This document shows, piece after piece, positions 56,660 through 64,000 of a stretch of 64,000 nucleotides of DNA. This DNA comes from Rhodobacter sp. CZR27 (GTDB taxonomy: Bacteria; Pseudomonadota; Alphaproteobacteria; Rhodobacterales; Rhodobacteraceae). The notes below the pieces were generated by a model. That model did not search any database. It saw nothing but the letters and a program-made list of their open reading frames with translations, and was not told the DNA's origin. Where the stretch lies: the NCBI RefSeq assembly GCF_002407205.1, contig NZ_CP023549.1, positions 372,001-436,000 on the forward strand, written 5' to 3'. The first letter of the stretch is position 1; the number at the start of each line of letters is the position of its first letter. The position numbers and the translations under genes are program-made.

Positions 56660-59473
56660 TTAGATCTCGAATCTCATTTGACCGCTGCGGTTCGACAGCG
56701 TCACGGCGGCGGCCTCTCGGGTGAGGTCCGTCCAGTCGGCAATCAGAGCGTTGTAGGCGGTCGCCTCTTTCGCCTCACCTCGCTTCTCGCAGATGTTGTA
56801 GAGCACGTAGGCAAGGTCCCGAACCTCATCCGCTCTGGCCCCGATCTTCCTGAGCAGGACGGCGGTCTCGTAGCCAAGCCCATGCGCCTCGTGCAGCCGC
56901 ACCAGATGCTGGCAGCATTCCCAGACGGTCAGGTGGCCATCGGCATCCGGCTCCCACTCCGCATCCATCTCGTCACGCTTCAGGATCCGGACCTTCCCCG
57001 CCGCGCTTTCCACGATCCCGGCATGCTTCACGCTTTCGACCGAGATGCCGCGCGCCGTGGCGATGTTGTTCGCCGTGCCATAATCGCCCACCTTCAACCC
57101 GTTCTGTTCGAACCAGGTGATGGCAAAGCGGGTGTCGGCGTCGAACTCGCCCTGGATGCCGCCGAGGTATTCGTCGAGCTCGCGGTTAATCAGCTGAAGA
57201 GCGACATCAACAGACATTGGACTATCGTCGGACTCCAACACGGCGCGATATCGCGAAAACACTCCGATTCCGGGTCCTATTGCACACTGAGGCATATCTG
57301 CAGGTGATATGTTGGCCTCCTGCAGTTCCCTTATGGCAGTTGGCAACTCACGCTTCAACGCACGGATGAATTCAGCCCTAGTGCAAGTTTCAGCAGTAGA
57401 TGGCCGCTTGCGACAGACAAGAACGATCGAGCTCGCAAGAGCATTATTCCCGATAGCCACAGTGCGAGCAGATCGCTCCGTTCGCACAGGCCAAGTTCGG
57501 ACAATTTGATACCGAGCCTCTAGAACGGCCTGAAGAAAGGTGATCCAGCCAGACGATGTCATGCCCTCCTTGCCAATTTCACTCTTCTTGAAGGCATAGT
57601 AGATTGCCGTAGGACTATCATTCCGATCTTTGGACTGGATTGACGTCAGCGCATGCGTCATCCCAGTGAGGAAGAACTGTCGCGCACTTGCGTCTGAGCC
57701 TTGTCGATATCGATCCGCGATAAGCTCTTCGGCCTTCGGCACTAGTAGAGTCCCAAACTGGTCTGGGAACAAATGTCCGACGCTTTGTTTCATCCATACA
57801 TAGAAATAGTCTGAAAGGTCTGCGTAGCTGATATTGCTGTAATAGGGCGGATCGGTTGAGATCACAGCATTCTCGGGTATCGGCGCTGCCTCTGCACTAG
57901 CCTGAATTACTTGGCCAGTGCTCGCAGGGACGAAATTTTCGATAGCCTTTCCTACCCAAGTTACAGCGCCCAAGAAGTTTCCGGTGCTTTCGCTAAACGG
58001 ATTCGCCTCAACAAAGTCCCAAGTCATTGCAATACCTTGACGAGCGAATGTGAAACGAATGAACCCATCAGCAGCCCAAGTAGCCATACTACTGCCAGCG
58101 TCAGCAACTCGATCGATGGCAAAGGCAAGATACAGGCAAATGGCTGATGCGTATTGATCCGCCACCTCAAAGCTAGTCCGGGAATCCTCACATTTGGAAG
58201 AAAGCAGGTCATCCTTGATCTGCTTATGCACCTCGGCAATACAGGCAACCAGTGTCGACATCGCAACTTGCTGCCTGGGAATGAAGTAGTCCGAAAAGAC
58301 GTTAATGCCATACCTTCGACCCTGAGCGTTACTCGCAAAGGTACCGCGGCAAACCTGCTGAGGGAGTTTTTCCGCAATGTCCGGATTCGACAGCAGTTGC
58401 TTGATATTCTGTTCCTGATAGAGAAGATCAACGTTGACGCCAGAAATGTAGGCCTTTGCGGATTTAATCTCTGCAATGGCAGCGATTAGCCGACGTCCCA
58501 TCCTGCCTTTCAACGCCATATCGTCAATGTATTTCGCTGGGATAGGTGTTCCAGTGAGAATACACTTAAAGGCCGCGCTACCAGTTTTCGTACCGCTGCT
58601 AAAATCGTCATGGAAGCGATCATTCTGCGCGGAATCAACTTCGAAATGATAGGCCTTGTTTGCCTTATCAATAACTGGGCGCAACCAAACCTCTTGTCCT
58701 TCGCTGTTTCGCAGGGTGTAGCTGGAGATCAGCGGCACCTCCACATCCGCAAAGGCCGGGTCCGGGCTAGGCACCGTCCGCGCCCAGATCCAGGCGATCA
58801 CCGTCGCCTTGCCGCCGCCATACTCCTTAGGCAGGTCTACCTGCGGGTAAAGATGCCCGATGCGCTCCCACGCCTTTTCGCGCATCCATTCGCCGTAGTA
58901 TTTCACATCCTCGGCCAGCCCTTCGGCGTTGCGATAGAACGACCGCTCCTTGATGCCGGGGTGGATGGGGGGCATATCCTTGAACTTCGGCGGGATCTCG
59001 ATCATCGCCTTGCCGATCATCACCGCCACCGGGTTCAGGTCTGACCCATAGGCAGGCAGGCCCAGCCGCTGCGCCTCGAGCGGGATCGACCCGCCGCCCG
59101 AGAACGGGTCATAGACCGGCGGCAGCACCCCGCCGCAACCGCGCCGGATTTCCGCCCGCGCGCGTTCCAGCACCTCTTCGTTGGTCGAGTTCTCCCACTT
59201 CACCAGGTCTTCGATGATGGCAAACAGCCGCTGCCGCTCGCGCTCCTGATCCTCATGGGTGGGGAACTGGTCGGAATGGCTGGAGGGATCATCCACCAAC
59301 TGAGCAAACAGCACCGCCCGGCACGCCGCGAGCGGCCGCCGCGCCCACCACAGATGCAGGGTGCTGGGGTGCCCATGCCGGATCGACTTCTCCCGCGCCG
59401 AGGCAGCGTTGATGGCCTCCAGCGGGATGGCGACTTCGATCAGCTTCTTCTTGTAGGCTTGGGACTGCGGCAT
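56660..59473 (-). CDS. DUF1156 adenine-N6 DNA methyltransferase
   Basis: A 937-aa DNA methyltransferase (COG1743). The DUF1156 start block IEVAIPLEAINAASAREKSI and HPSTLHLWWARRPLAACRAV lies at residues 12-52. SAM motif I is DPFSGGGSIPLEAQRLG at 122-138 and catalytic motif IV is DPPYY at 541-545. In the segment where COG1743 proteins carry a zinc ribbon, the cysteines are mostly gone (SPDPAFADVEVPLISSY and FKCILTGTPIPAKYI). The middle, about residues 260-740, is encoded by DNA visibly lower in GC than both ends, suggesting replacement of the target-recognition part. It probably protects host DNA or marks self in the adjacent helicase system. Gene spacing on both sides is about 10 bases. Confidence 0.9.
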   Translation of the reverse strand: MPQSQAYKKKLIEVAIPLEAINAASAREKSIRHGHPSTLHLWWARRPLAACRAVLFAQLVDDPSSHSDQFPTHEDQERERQRLFAIIEDLVKWENSTNEEVLERARAEIRRGCGGVLPPVYDPFSGGGSIPLEAQRLGLPAYGSDLNPVAVMIGKAMIEIPPKFKDMPPIHPGIKERSFYRNAEGLAEDVKYYGEWMREKAWERIGHLYPQVDLPKEYGGGKATVIAWIWARTVPSPDPAFADVEVPLISSYTLRNSEGQEVWLRPVIDKANKAYHFEVDSAQNDRFHDDFSSGTKTGSAAFKCILTGTPIPAKYIDDMALKGRMGRRLIAAIAEIKSAKAYISGVNVDLLYQEQNIKQLLSNPDIAEKLPQQVCRGTFASNAQGRRYGINVFSDYFIPRQQVAMSTLVACIAEVHKQIKDDLLSSKCEDSRTSFEVADQYASAICLYLAFAIDRVADAGSSMATWAADGFIRFTFARQGIAMTWDFVEANPFSESTGNFLGAVTWVGKAIENFVPASTGQVIQASAEAAPIPENAVISTDPPYYSNISYADLSDYFYVWMKQSVGHLFPDQFGTLLVPKAEELIADRYRQGSDASARQFFLTGMTHALTSIQSKDRNDSPTAIYYAFKKSEIGKEGMTSSGWITFLQAVLEARYQIVRTWPVRTERSARTVAIGNNALASSIVLVCRKRPSTAETCTRAEFIRALKRELPTAIRELQEANISPADMPQCAIGPGIGVFSRYRAVLESDDSPMSVDVALQLINRELDEYLGGIQGEFDADTRFAITWFEQNGLKVGDYGTANNIATARGISVESVKHAGIVESAAGKVRILKRDEMDAEWEPDADGHLTVWECCQHLVRLHEAHGLGYETAVLLRKIGARADEVRDLAYVLYNICEKRGEAKEATAYNALIADWTDLTREAAAVTLSNRSGQMRFEI

Positions 59474-59482
59474 GGTGGTCTT

Positions 59483-60115
59483 TCAGAAGTTCTCGTCGTT
59501 GTCGGCAAGCCAACGAGGCGCGGGCTGCGGGGTCAGGTATGACCCATAGTTGGCCGCAGGTGGAAAGGGAAACCATTCCATCTCGTGGGTGCCAGAGTCT
59601 GTCACCTTGCGCATGCGCAGCGCGCCGTACTCAGGCTCAAATTCACTGAACAGGTAAGGGACATAGCCGTACTCGCAGACAGCGAGAAGTGTCGCGTACC
59701 ACCCGGCATAGGCGTAATCCAGGCGGAAGGCGGCGCGGGCGATTTCCGGGAAACGCTCGATGAACTTCAGCGCCAGCTGGTGCGCGGACATGCCGGGTGC
59801 ATCTTCCCATTCGAAGTACTTCGATCCGTTGGCGCAAGTATGCCGGGCGAGAAGTCGGTTATCGGCGGCTTCAAACTCTGGTCGGCACCGCACACCAGAC
59901 TGGTCGGCGTACTCGCCCGGGAAAAGGTAGATGCGATAGGCGAGAGGGTATTCGTAGGGAAAGACCCGGAGCCCCTGAAACCCCTTGCCATGGAGGATTC
60001 CAACCATCCGCAAAAGACGCAACGCTCGTCGCCAGTATTCGTCGACAAAGGGTTTCGGCTCCTCGATAAAGGCACGGGCCGGGACGGTGTATGTCGTGCG
60101 GGTGTTCTGATGCAT
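59483..60115 (-). CDS. Unknown 210-aa protein within the defence operon
   Basis: No family recognised. The start at 60115 follows the helicase stop by 13 bases with AGGCAGG upstream. The protein is rich in Tyr, Phe and Trp with blocks FQGLRVFPYEYPLAYRIYLF, YFEWEDAPGMSAHQLALKFI and FRLDYAYAGWYATLLAVCEY, and ends with a proline-rich tail. It has no membrane segment or obvious catalytic motif. Its position between the helicase and the methyltransferase, with tight spacing, suggests a dedicated subunit, perhaps a linker between the two or a target-binding factor. Confidence 0.8.
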   Translation of the reverse strand: MHQNTRTTYTVPARAFIEEPKPFVDEYWRRALRLLRMVGILHGKGFQGLRVFPYEYPLAYRIYLFPGEYADQSGVRCRPEFEAADNRLLARHTCANGSKYFEWEDAPGMSAHQLALKFIERFPEIARAAFRLDYAYAGWYATLLAVCEYGYVPYLFSEFEPEYGALRMRKVTDSGTHEMEWFPFPPAANYGSYLTPQPAPRWLADNDENF

Positions 60116-60128
60116 AGCGTTTGCCTGC

Positions 60129-63100
60129 CTATCGAGGCGCTTCCGCCCGCTCAAGCAGGCGCTTCAGGTGGAACTGGATGGCTGTGTGCTCGAACGAGGG
60201 TTCGTGGTCAGACAGCGCCCCCCGGACATAACGAGGTTCCTGTGCGTAGCCACTCTCGATCTGGACGATGGCCAGGATGTACTTTTCGGGTTCATGAAGG
60301 GAAGTGATGATCTCCTGCCGGGTCAGCATGACCGTGTCGGCGCCATCGATCCGACCCTTGACCTCTATGAAGCGCAGATGCTGGGTGCGCGGATCGTAAG
60401 AGGCGATGTCATAGCCCACTTTCTGCGCCGACACATCGCGCGGCTCGTTCCCCAACGCGCGTTCGGCAGCCATGACGGCATTCATCGCCATCAACTCACT
60501 CACCCTCCGCGCCTCGGGATCTTCGGCGAACGCGCCTGCACCGGTTGTGACTGGGGTAGAGAACTGCGCGTCCAGCAGACCCTGAGGAACCACAACCATG
60601 CCGCCTCGGACGCGCGGTGGCTGTGCCGAGATGAACCGCTCCTTTTCTAGCAACTCCATCCGCCGCTTCAGGCGATCGGCCAAGTCCTCAGCGCGACGCG
60701 TCGCATTCTGCCAGTTCAGCCGCGTCTTCTTGCCCGCCTTCTCGTCTTCACGCAGCTCGAAGGCACGATTGTCCCAGAAGTTGATTTCCTTCTTCAGCCG
60801 AGCCTTCACCTCTCGTTCGACCTTGGCGATTTCGGGCAAGCGCCGCGCTCTGACATCTGCGACGTGACTCTGGGCCAACTCCACAGTGGCGAAATGGGCG
60901 ACCGCCTTCTCAAGGTCTTTTCGTAACCAATCCTCGTGAAGCTTGTCCGAAACCTCTTCTATCTCTTTCGCCGTTGCCGGTCGCAGGTTCAGGTGCGGCG
61001 CGGTGCCGGCGTTCGACACAACGCCTGACTTGTCGATCAAGGCGAACTGGAGCTTTTCTGACACGACGTGAGGCCTGCCTGTGCTGGTGGGCCGGGCATC
61101 CTGAATACTGTGCTCCAGCAGGAAGACTGCCGAGATCTTCTGGCCAGGATCGGTCTCATCGACCATGACGGCGCCTTGCTTCATCAGGTGGTCGTACTGT
61201 TCGCGAATGATGCTGATCAGCGCCTCAAGAAGTGGATGACCGGGACAGACGAATGTGGCCACCGGCTGCTGATTGACCTTGGCCTTCTCGAAACAGATGC
61301 GTTCGTACTTCTTCTGCACTGGCGACCCTGTCCCGATCTGTCGGTCCCGTTCGCGGATGCTCACCGGCACATGGGTAATTTCCCAGCGCCCGTCTTCCCG
61401 GGCCTTGATCTGTCCGCCTAGCCGGCGGAATGCGTCCACAAAGAAGCTCTGGATATGATGGGGCTGCAGGCGCTGCGCTTCGGCGCGCTCCATGTCTAGG
61501 CGGATTTCCTGAACCTTGGCAGCAGGCATTGTCTCATTGGTAAGCGACCTGCGTGCCAGCAGGTCAAGAAGGTGTTGCTGGTTGACCGCGCCGTCGACTG
61601 CCTCAAGCAGCTTTGCCTTGACGCTCGGCTGCTCGCCATACTGGATCGCCTCAAACAACAGATCCTTGAGGGCCGTTCCCTCGAAGAGTTCGCCAAGTAC
61701 GTCATAGACCCTGCCGCCGAGCGCCTCGCGAGCGGCCTCCAGCTTTTCCAGCAGCCGGGCATAAACTTCGCCTTCGCGCGTGTCACTGGCCACCAGGTTC
61801 CAAAGATGACAGACTTCGGTTTGCCCGATCCTGTGGATCCGACCGAAGCGCTGCTCGATCTTGTTCGGATTCCACGGCAGGTCGTAGTTGACCATTAGGT
61901 GCCCACGCTGAAGGTTGACACCTTCGCCCGCCGCGTCGTTGGCGATCAGCACCAGCATGTCGCGGTCCTGCATGAACCGCTCAACGATCTTGCGGCGATC
62001 CTCGCGCGACACACCCCCGTGGATGACCTCAACGGCATCCGATCGCCCCAGCCGCGCCCGAACCTTCTCGTGCAGGTAGAAGAGCGTGTCCTTCGGCTCG
62101 GTGAAGATGATCAGCTTCCGGCGATTGCCATGAGTGTCGACCATCAGTTCGTCGTCGAGGATCCGGTTCAGTTGGCACCACTTCGTGTCATGGCCCGAAC
62201 CCAGAACGCCGAGCGCCATCCGCTCAAGTCCCTTCAGCGTCTCGACCTCGAGCGCCAGCTGATCCACGGTTTCAGCCGTGGTGGCAGTTGTCGAGATCCG
62301 GTCTTCGATGTCATCGATCTCGTCCTGACCGAACTCTTCGAGGTTCTGAAGCGCATCCTCCGCCACATCCGGCAGGTCAAAGCCGGATCGTGCGCCACGC
62401 ACCACCAGCCGCGCCTCGGCCAGCTCGGCCTCCAGCCGTTCCCGCCGTCGCTTCAGTGACTGGTAGATGGCGGCCGGGGAGGAGGCCAGGCGACGCTGCA
62501 GGATCTGCAGCGCAAAGCCGACATTGTTGCGCTTCTTGCCATCCTCTGCTGCGAAACGCTGGACCCGGTTCATCTCGGTGCGAACGTATTCCGTCACCGC
62601 CGAATAGAGCGCCGCCTCTTCGGGCGACAGGTCGTATTTCACGGTGTAGGCCCGGCGCTCCGGGAACAGCGGCCTACCGTCAAAGCGCAGCAACTCTTCC
62701 TTGGTAAGGCGGCGCATCATGTCCGCGGTGTCCGCGTAGTGGACGCCGTCGCGGAACCGGCCTTCGAAGCGATCGCCATCCAGCAGCGCCATGAACAGCT
62801 GGAAGTCCTGCTCATGGCCGTTGTGCGGCGTTGCAGACATTAGAAGCAGGTGGCGACAGGCTTCGCCGAGCCGCTGGCCGACCCGATAGCGCTTGGTATA
62901 TTTGGCCTCACCGCCAAAATAGGTTGCCGACATGCGATGGGCTTCGTCGCAGATGATCAGATCCCAATCAGCGGCCTGAGCCAGCTTTTCCTGTAGCTCT
63001 TCGCTACGCGCTAGGACGTCAAGTCGAGCGATCAGCCGACTGCGGTCGCTGAACGGATTCCCCGAGCGTGAGTTCTCGATCATGTCCCGCGTCAGGATGT

Positions 63101-63638
63101 CGAACTCGAGACCGAACTTTTCGCCAAGTTCGTCCTGCCACTGCTCGACCAGGCTGCCCGGCGCTACGACCAGGCAGCGTTCGAGGTCACTGCGCGCAAT
63201 CAGCTCCTTGATCAGAAGTCCCGCCATGATGGTCTTGCCGGCGCCGGGGTCGTCGGCCAAGAGAAAGCGCAGGGGCTGGCGCGGCAGCATCTCTTCATAG
63301 ACAGCCGAAATCTGATGGGGCAGCGGATCCACCAAGCTGGTGTGGATGGCGAGGTAGGGGTCGAAGTAATGCGCCAACTTGATGCGGTTCGCTTCCGTCA
63401 CCAGCCGAAGAAGGGCACCATCCGCATCGAACGACCAAGCCCGCCCGCGAGCGTCGATCTCGATCCGTGCCTGGTCGTCACGGTAGAGCGTGGTTTCGGC
63501 GACGCTCCCGCCAGCCAAACGGTAGACGAGGTTGATCGCTTGGTTGCCGATCCACTCGACCGACACCACGTCAACCGATTGACCGGGAAGAACACCACGG
63601 ACGCTCGCGCCGTTCCTGATGTCTTCCAGCACTGTCAT
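60129..63638 (-). CDS. SNF2-family helicase with C-terminal DUF3883 nuclease-like domain
   Basis: A 1169-aa DNA translocase. The SNF2 core has Walker A DDPGAGKT at 129-136, DEAH at 231-234, LMSATPHNG, and in the second lobe NDAAGEGVNLQ and QRFGRIHRIGQ near 596. The C-terminal 150 residues include GYDIASYDPRTQHLRFIEVK, the D...ExK pattern of the DUF3883 (PD-(D/E)xK/Mrr-like) domain, near 1074-1095. The ATG at 63638, with GGAGGGA upstream, gives the usual start MTVLEDIR; an ATG at 63650 is possible. It is the first gene of the operon. It plausibly moves along invading DNA and cleaves it, with self-protection by the downstream methyltransferase (inference). Confidence 0.9.
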   Translation of the reverse strand: MTVLEDIRNGASVRGVLPGQSVDVVSVEWIGNQAINLVYRLAGGSVAETTLYRDDQARIEIDARGRAWSFDADGALLRLVTEANRIKLAHYFDPYLAIHTSLVDPLPHQISAVYEEMLPRQPLRFLLADDPGAGKTIMAGLLIKELIARSDLERCLVVAPGSLVEQWQDELGEKFGLEFDILTRDMIENSRSGNPFSDRSRLIARLDVLARSEELQEKLAQAADWDLIICDEAHRMSATYFGGEAKYTKRYRVGQRLGEACRHLLLMSATPHNGHEQDFQLFMALLDGDRFEGRFRDGVHYADTADMMRRLTKEELLRFDGRPLFPERRAYTVKYDLSPEEAALYSAVTEYVRTEMNRVQRFAAEDGKKRNNVGFALQILQRRLASSPAAIYQSLKRRRERLEAELAEARLVVRGARSGFDLPDVAEDALQNLEEFGQDEIDDIEDRISTTATTAETVDQLALEVETLKGLERMALGVLGSGHDTKWCQLNRILDDELMVDTHGNRRKLIIFTEPKDTLFYLHEKVRARLGRSDAVEVIHGGVSREDRRKIVERFMQDRDMLVLIANDAAGEGVNLQRGHLMVNYDLPWNPNKIEQRFGRIHRIGQTEVCHLWNLVASDTREGEVYARLLEKLEAAREALGGRVYDVLGELFEGTALKDLLFEAIQYGEQPSVKAKLLEAVDGAVNQQHLLDLLARRSLTNETMPAAKVQEIRLDMERAEAQRLQPHHIQSFFVDAFRRLGGQIKAREDGRWEITHVPVSIRERDRQIGTGSPVQKKYERICFEKAKVNQQPVATFVCPGHPLLEALISIIREQYDHLMKQGAVMVDETDPGQKISAVFLLEHSIQDARPTSTGRPHVVSEKLQFALIDKSGVVSNAGTAPHLNLRPATAKEIEEVSDKLHEDWLRKDLEKAVAHFATVELAQSHVADVRARRLPEIAKVEREVKARLKKEINFWDNRAFELREDEKAGKKTRLNWQNATRRAEDLADRLKRRMELLEKERFISAQPPRVRGGMVVVPQGLLDAQFSTPVTTGAGAFAEDPEARRVSELMAMNAVMAAERALGNEPRDVSAQKVGYDIASYDPRTQHLRFIEVKGRIDGADTVMLTRQEIITSLHEPEKYILAIVQIESGYAQEPRYVRGALSDHEPSFEHTAIQFHLKRLLERAEAPR

Positions 63639-63650
63639 GACTCCCTCCAT

Positions 63651-63840
63651 CTTCCAGTCGTCGCGATCAGGGCAAACCTCGGCCTGTCGCAGACCTTTCC
63701 CGGCTTCTTGACCTGAAAGAGCCGGCGACTCCAGTGATAGAGTGAAAGGCGAACCTCAGGCTGCAAAATGGCACGCCTGCGGCAACTATTGGTCACCGTG
63801 CGGCTCAGGCTGATTGTTGACTGACAGGCAGGAAGCCGCG
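63651..63840. promoter_or_regulatory. Divergent intergenic region upstream of the defence operon
   Basis: About 190 bases between the helicase start and a divergent gene start. It must contain the operon promoter on the minus strand and probably one for the rightward gene. No confident promoter boxes or operators were read. Confidence 0.35.
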
Positions 63841-64000
63841 TTGGCCTCCAAGGAAGAGATGGACTTCGGCAACCTCATGCACCAAACTCAGCAGTTGCTA
63901 AGGGCCTTCGATCCGACAAGTTCCAGCAGCGAGGCCGACCGCATCCGCACCATCCAGACCTGGATGGACGGTGAGACCGAGAGGCTCGCGATCATCGACA
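63841..64000 (+). CDS. N-terminal part of a divergent unknown gene
   Basis: A frame open from a TTG at 63841 (AGGAAG 5 nt upstream) to the window edge: 53 codons with normal codon use, beginning Leu/Met-Ala-Ser-Lys-Glu-Glu-Met-Asp-Phe-Gly. Other starts are TTG at 63814 or 63817 and ATG at 63859. The peptide is helical and polar (MHQTQQLLRAFDPT, DRIRTIQTWMDGETERLAII) and too short to place. It is transcribed away from the defence operon and could be part of the same island. Confidence 0.45.
   Translation, partial: MASKEEMDFGNLMHQTQQLLRAFDPTSSSSEADRIRTIQTWMDGETERLAIID

Noticed and set aside
43996..63638. DISARM class 1 as the identity of the defence operon
   Set aside because: A SNF2 helicase and adenine methyltransferase are shared with DISARM, but no DrmC phospholipase-D gene or separate DrmA/DrmB pair is present. 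The 2002-aa DUF1998 helicase with a DruH-like neighbour fits Druantia III better.

Overview
The window is 64 kb of GC-rich DNA that reads like a Rhodobacterales alphaproteobacterium (Rhodobacter/Cereibacter type). Pointers are an H-NS-type regulator resembling HvrA/Spb, an FnrL-type TTGAT-N4-ATCAA box, a stand-alone sigma-54 gene, the polyol-type dehydrogenase/ABC transport genes at the left edge and the overall codon use. This is inference from gene content, not a database match.

Layout. 1-2.4 kb: end of a sugar/polyol uptake and oxidation operon (zinc dehydrogenase, ABC ATPase, HAD phosphatase). 3.0-7.4 kb: a three-gene ABC exporter (ATPase, FtsX-type permease, periplasmic adaptor) on the minus strand. 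7.5-20 kb: chromosomal housekeeping and signalling genes: small membrane protein, H-NS-like protein, exonuclease III, CHASE4-GGDEF-EAL protein, DUF2189 membrane protein, cytochrome P450, XRE regulator, and a chemosensory group (PAS protein, CheW, methyl-accepting protein). 20.7-24.4 kb: a Crp/Fnr-type regulator divergent from an outer-membrane protein and an alkyl-sulfatase, with a perfect FNR box between them. 25-28.5 kb: a divergent pair of unknown proteins that appear to be paralogues, plus a small secreted cysteine-rich protein. 28.9-35.6 kb: tRNA 2-selenouridine synthase, a dehydrogenase-SelD fusion, sigma-54, and a hydantoinase/oxoprolinase-type protein. 35.65 kb: tRNA-Met(CAT), which is an island boundary.

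From the tRNA rightward the sequence is accessory. 35.7-43.6 kb holds a decayed integrase fused to an unrelated gene fragment, an AraC regulator/methyltransferase pair, remnants of IS110 and IS3 elements, and two inverted copies of one IS5-family element. At 43.80-43.88 kb a terminator and a 24-nt remnant of the 3' end of an initiator tRNA-fMet mark the edge of a second island.

43.9-63.6 kb is a single minus-strand defence operon of six tightly packed genes. In order of transcription these are a SNF2 helicase with a C-terminal DUF3883 nuclease-like domain, a 210-aa protein of unknown function, a DUF1156 adenine-N6 methyltransferase, a DUF499 AAA+ ATPase with an N-terminal HEPN (Rx4H) domain, a DruH-like protein, and a 2002-aa DruE-like DUF1998 helicase. 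The last two match Druantia type III. The first four form a separate methyltransferase/ATPase/helicase module of a type recurrent in defence islands. Their joining in one operon is the most interesting feature here. A divergent gene of unknown function begins just upstream and runs off the right edge.
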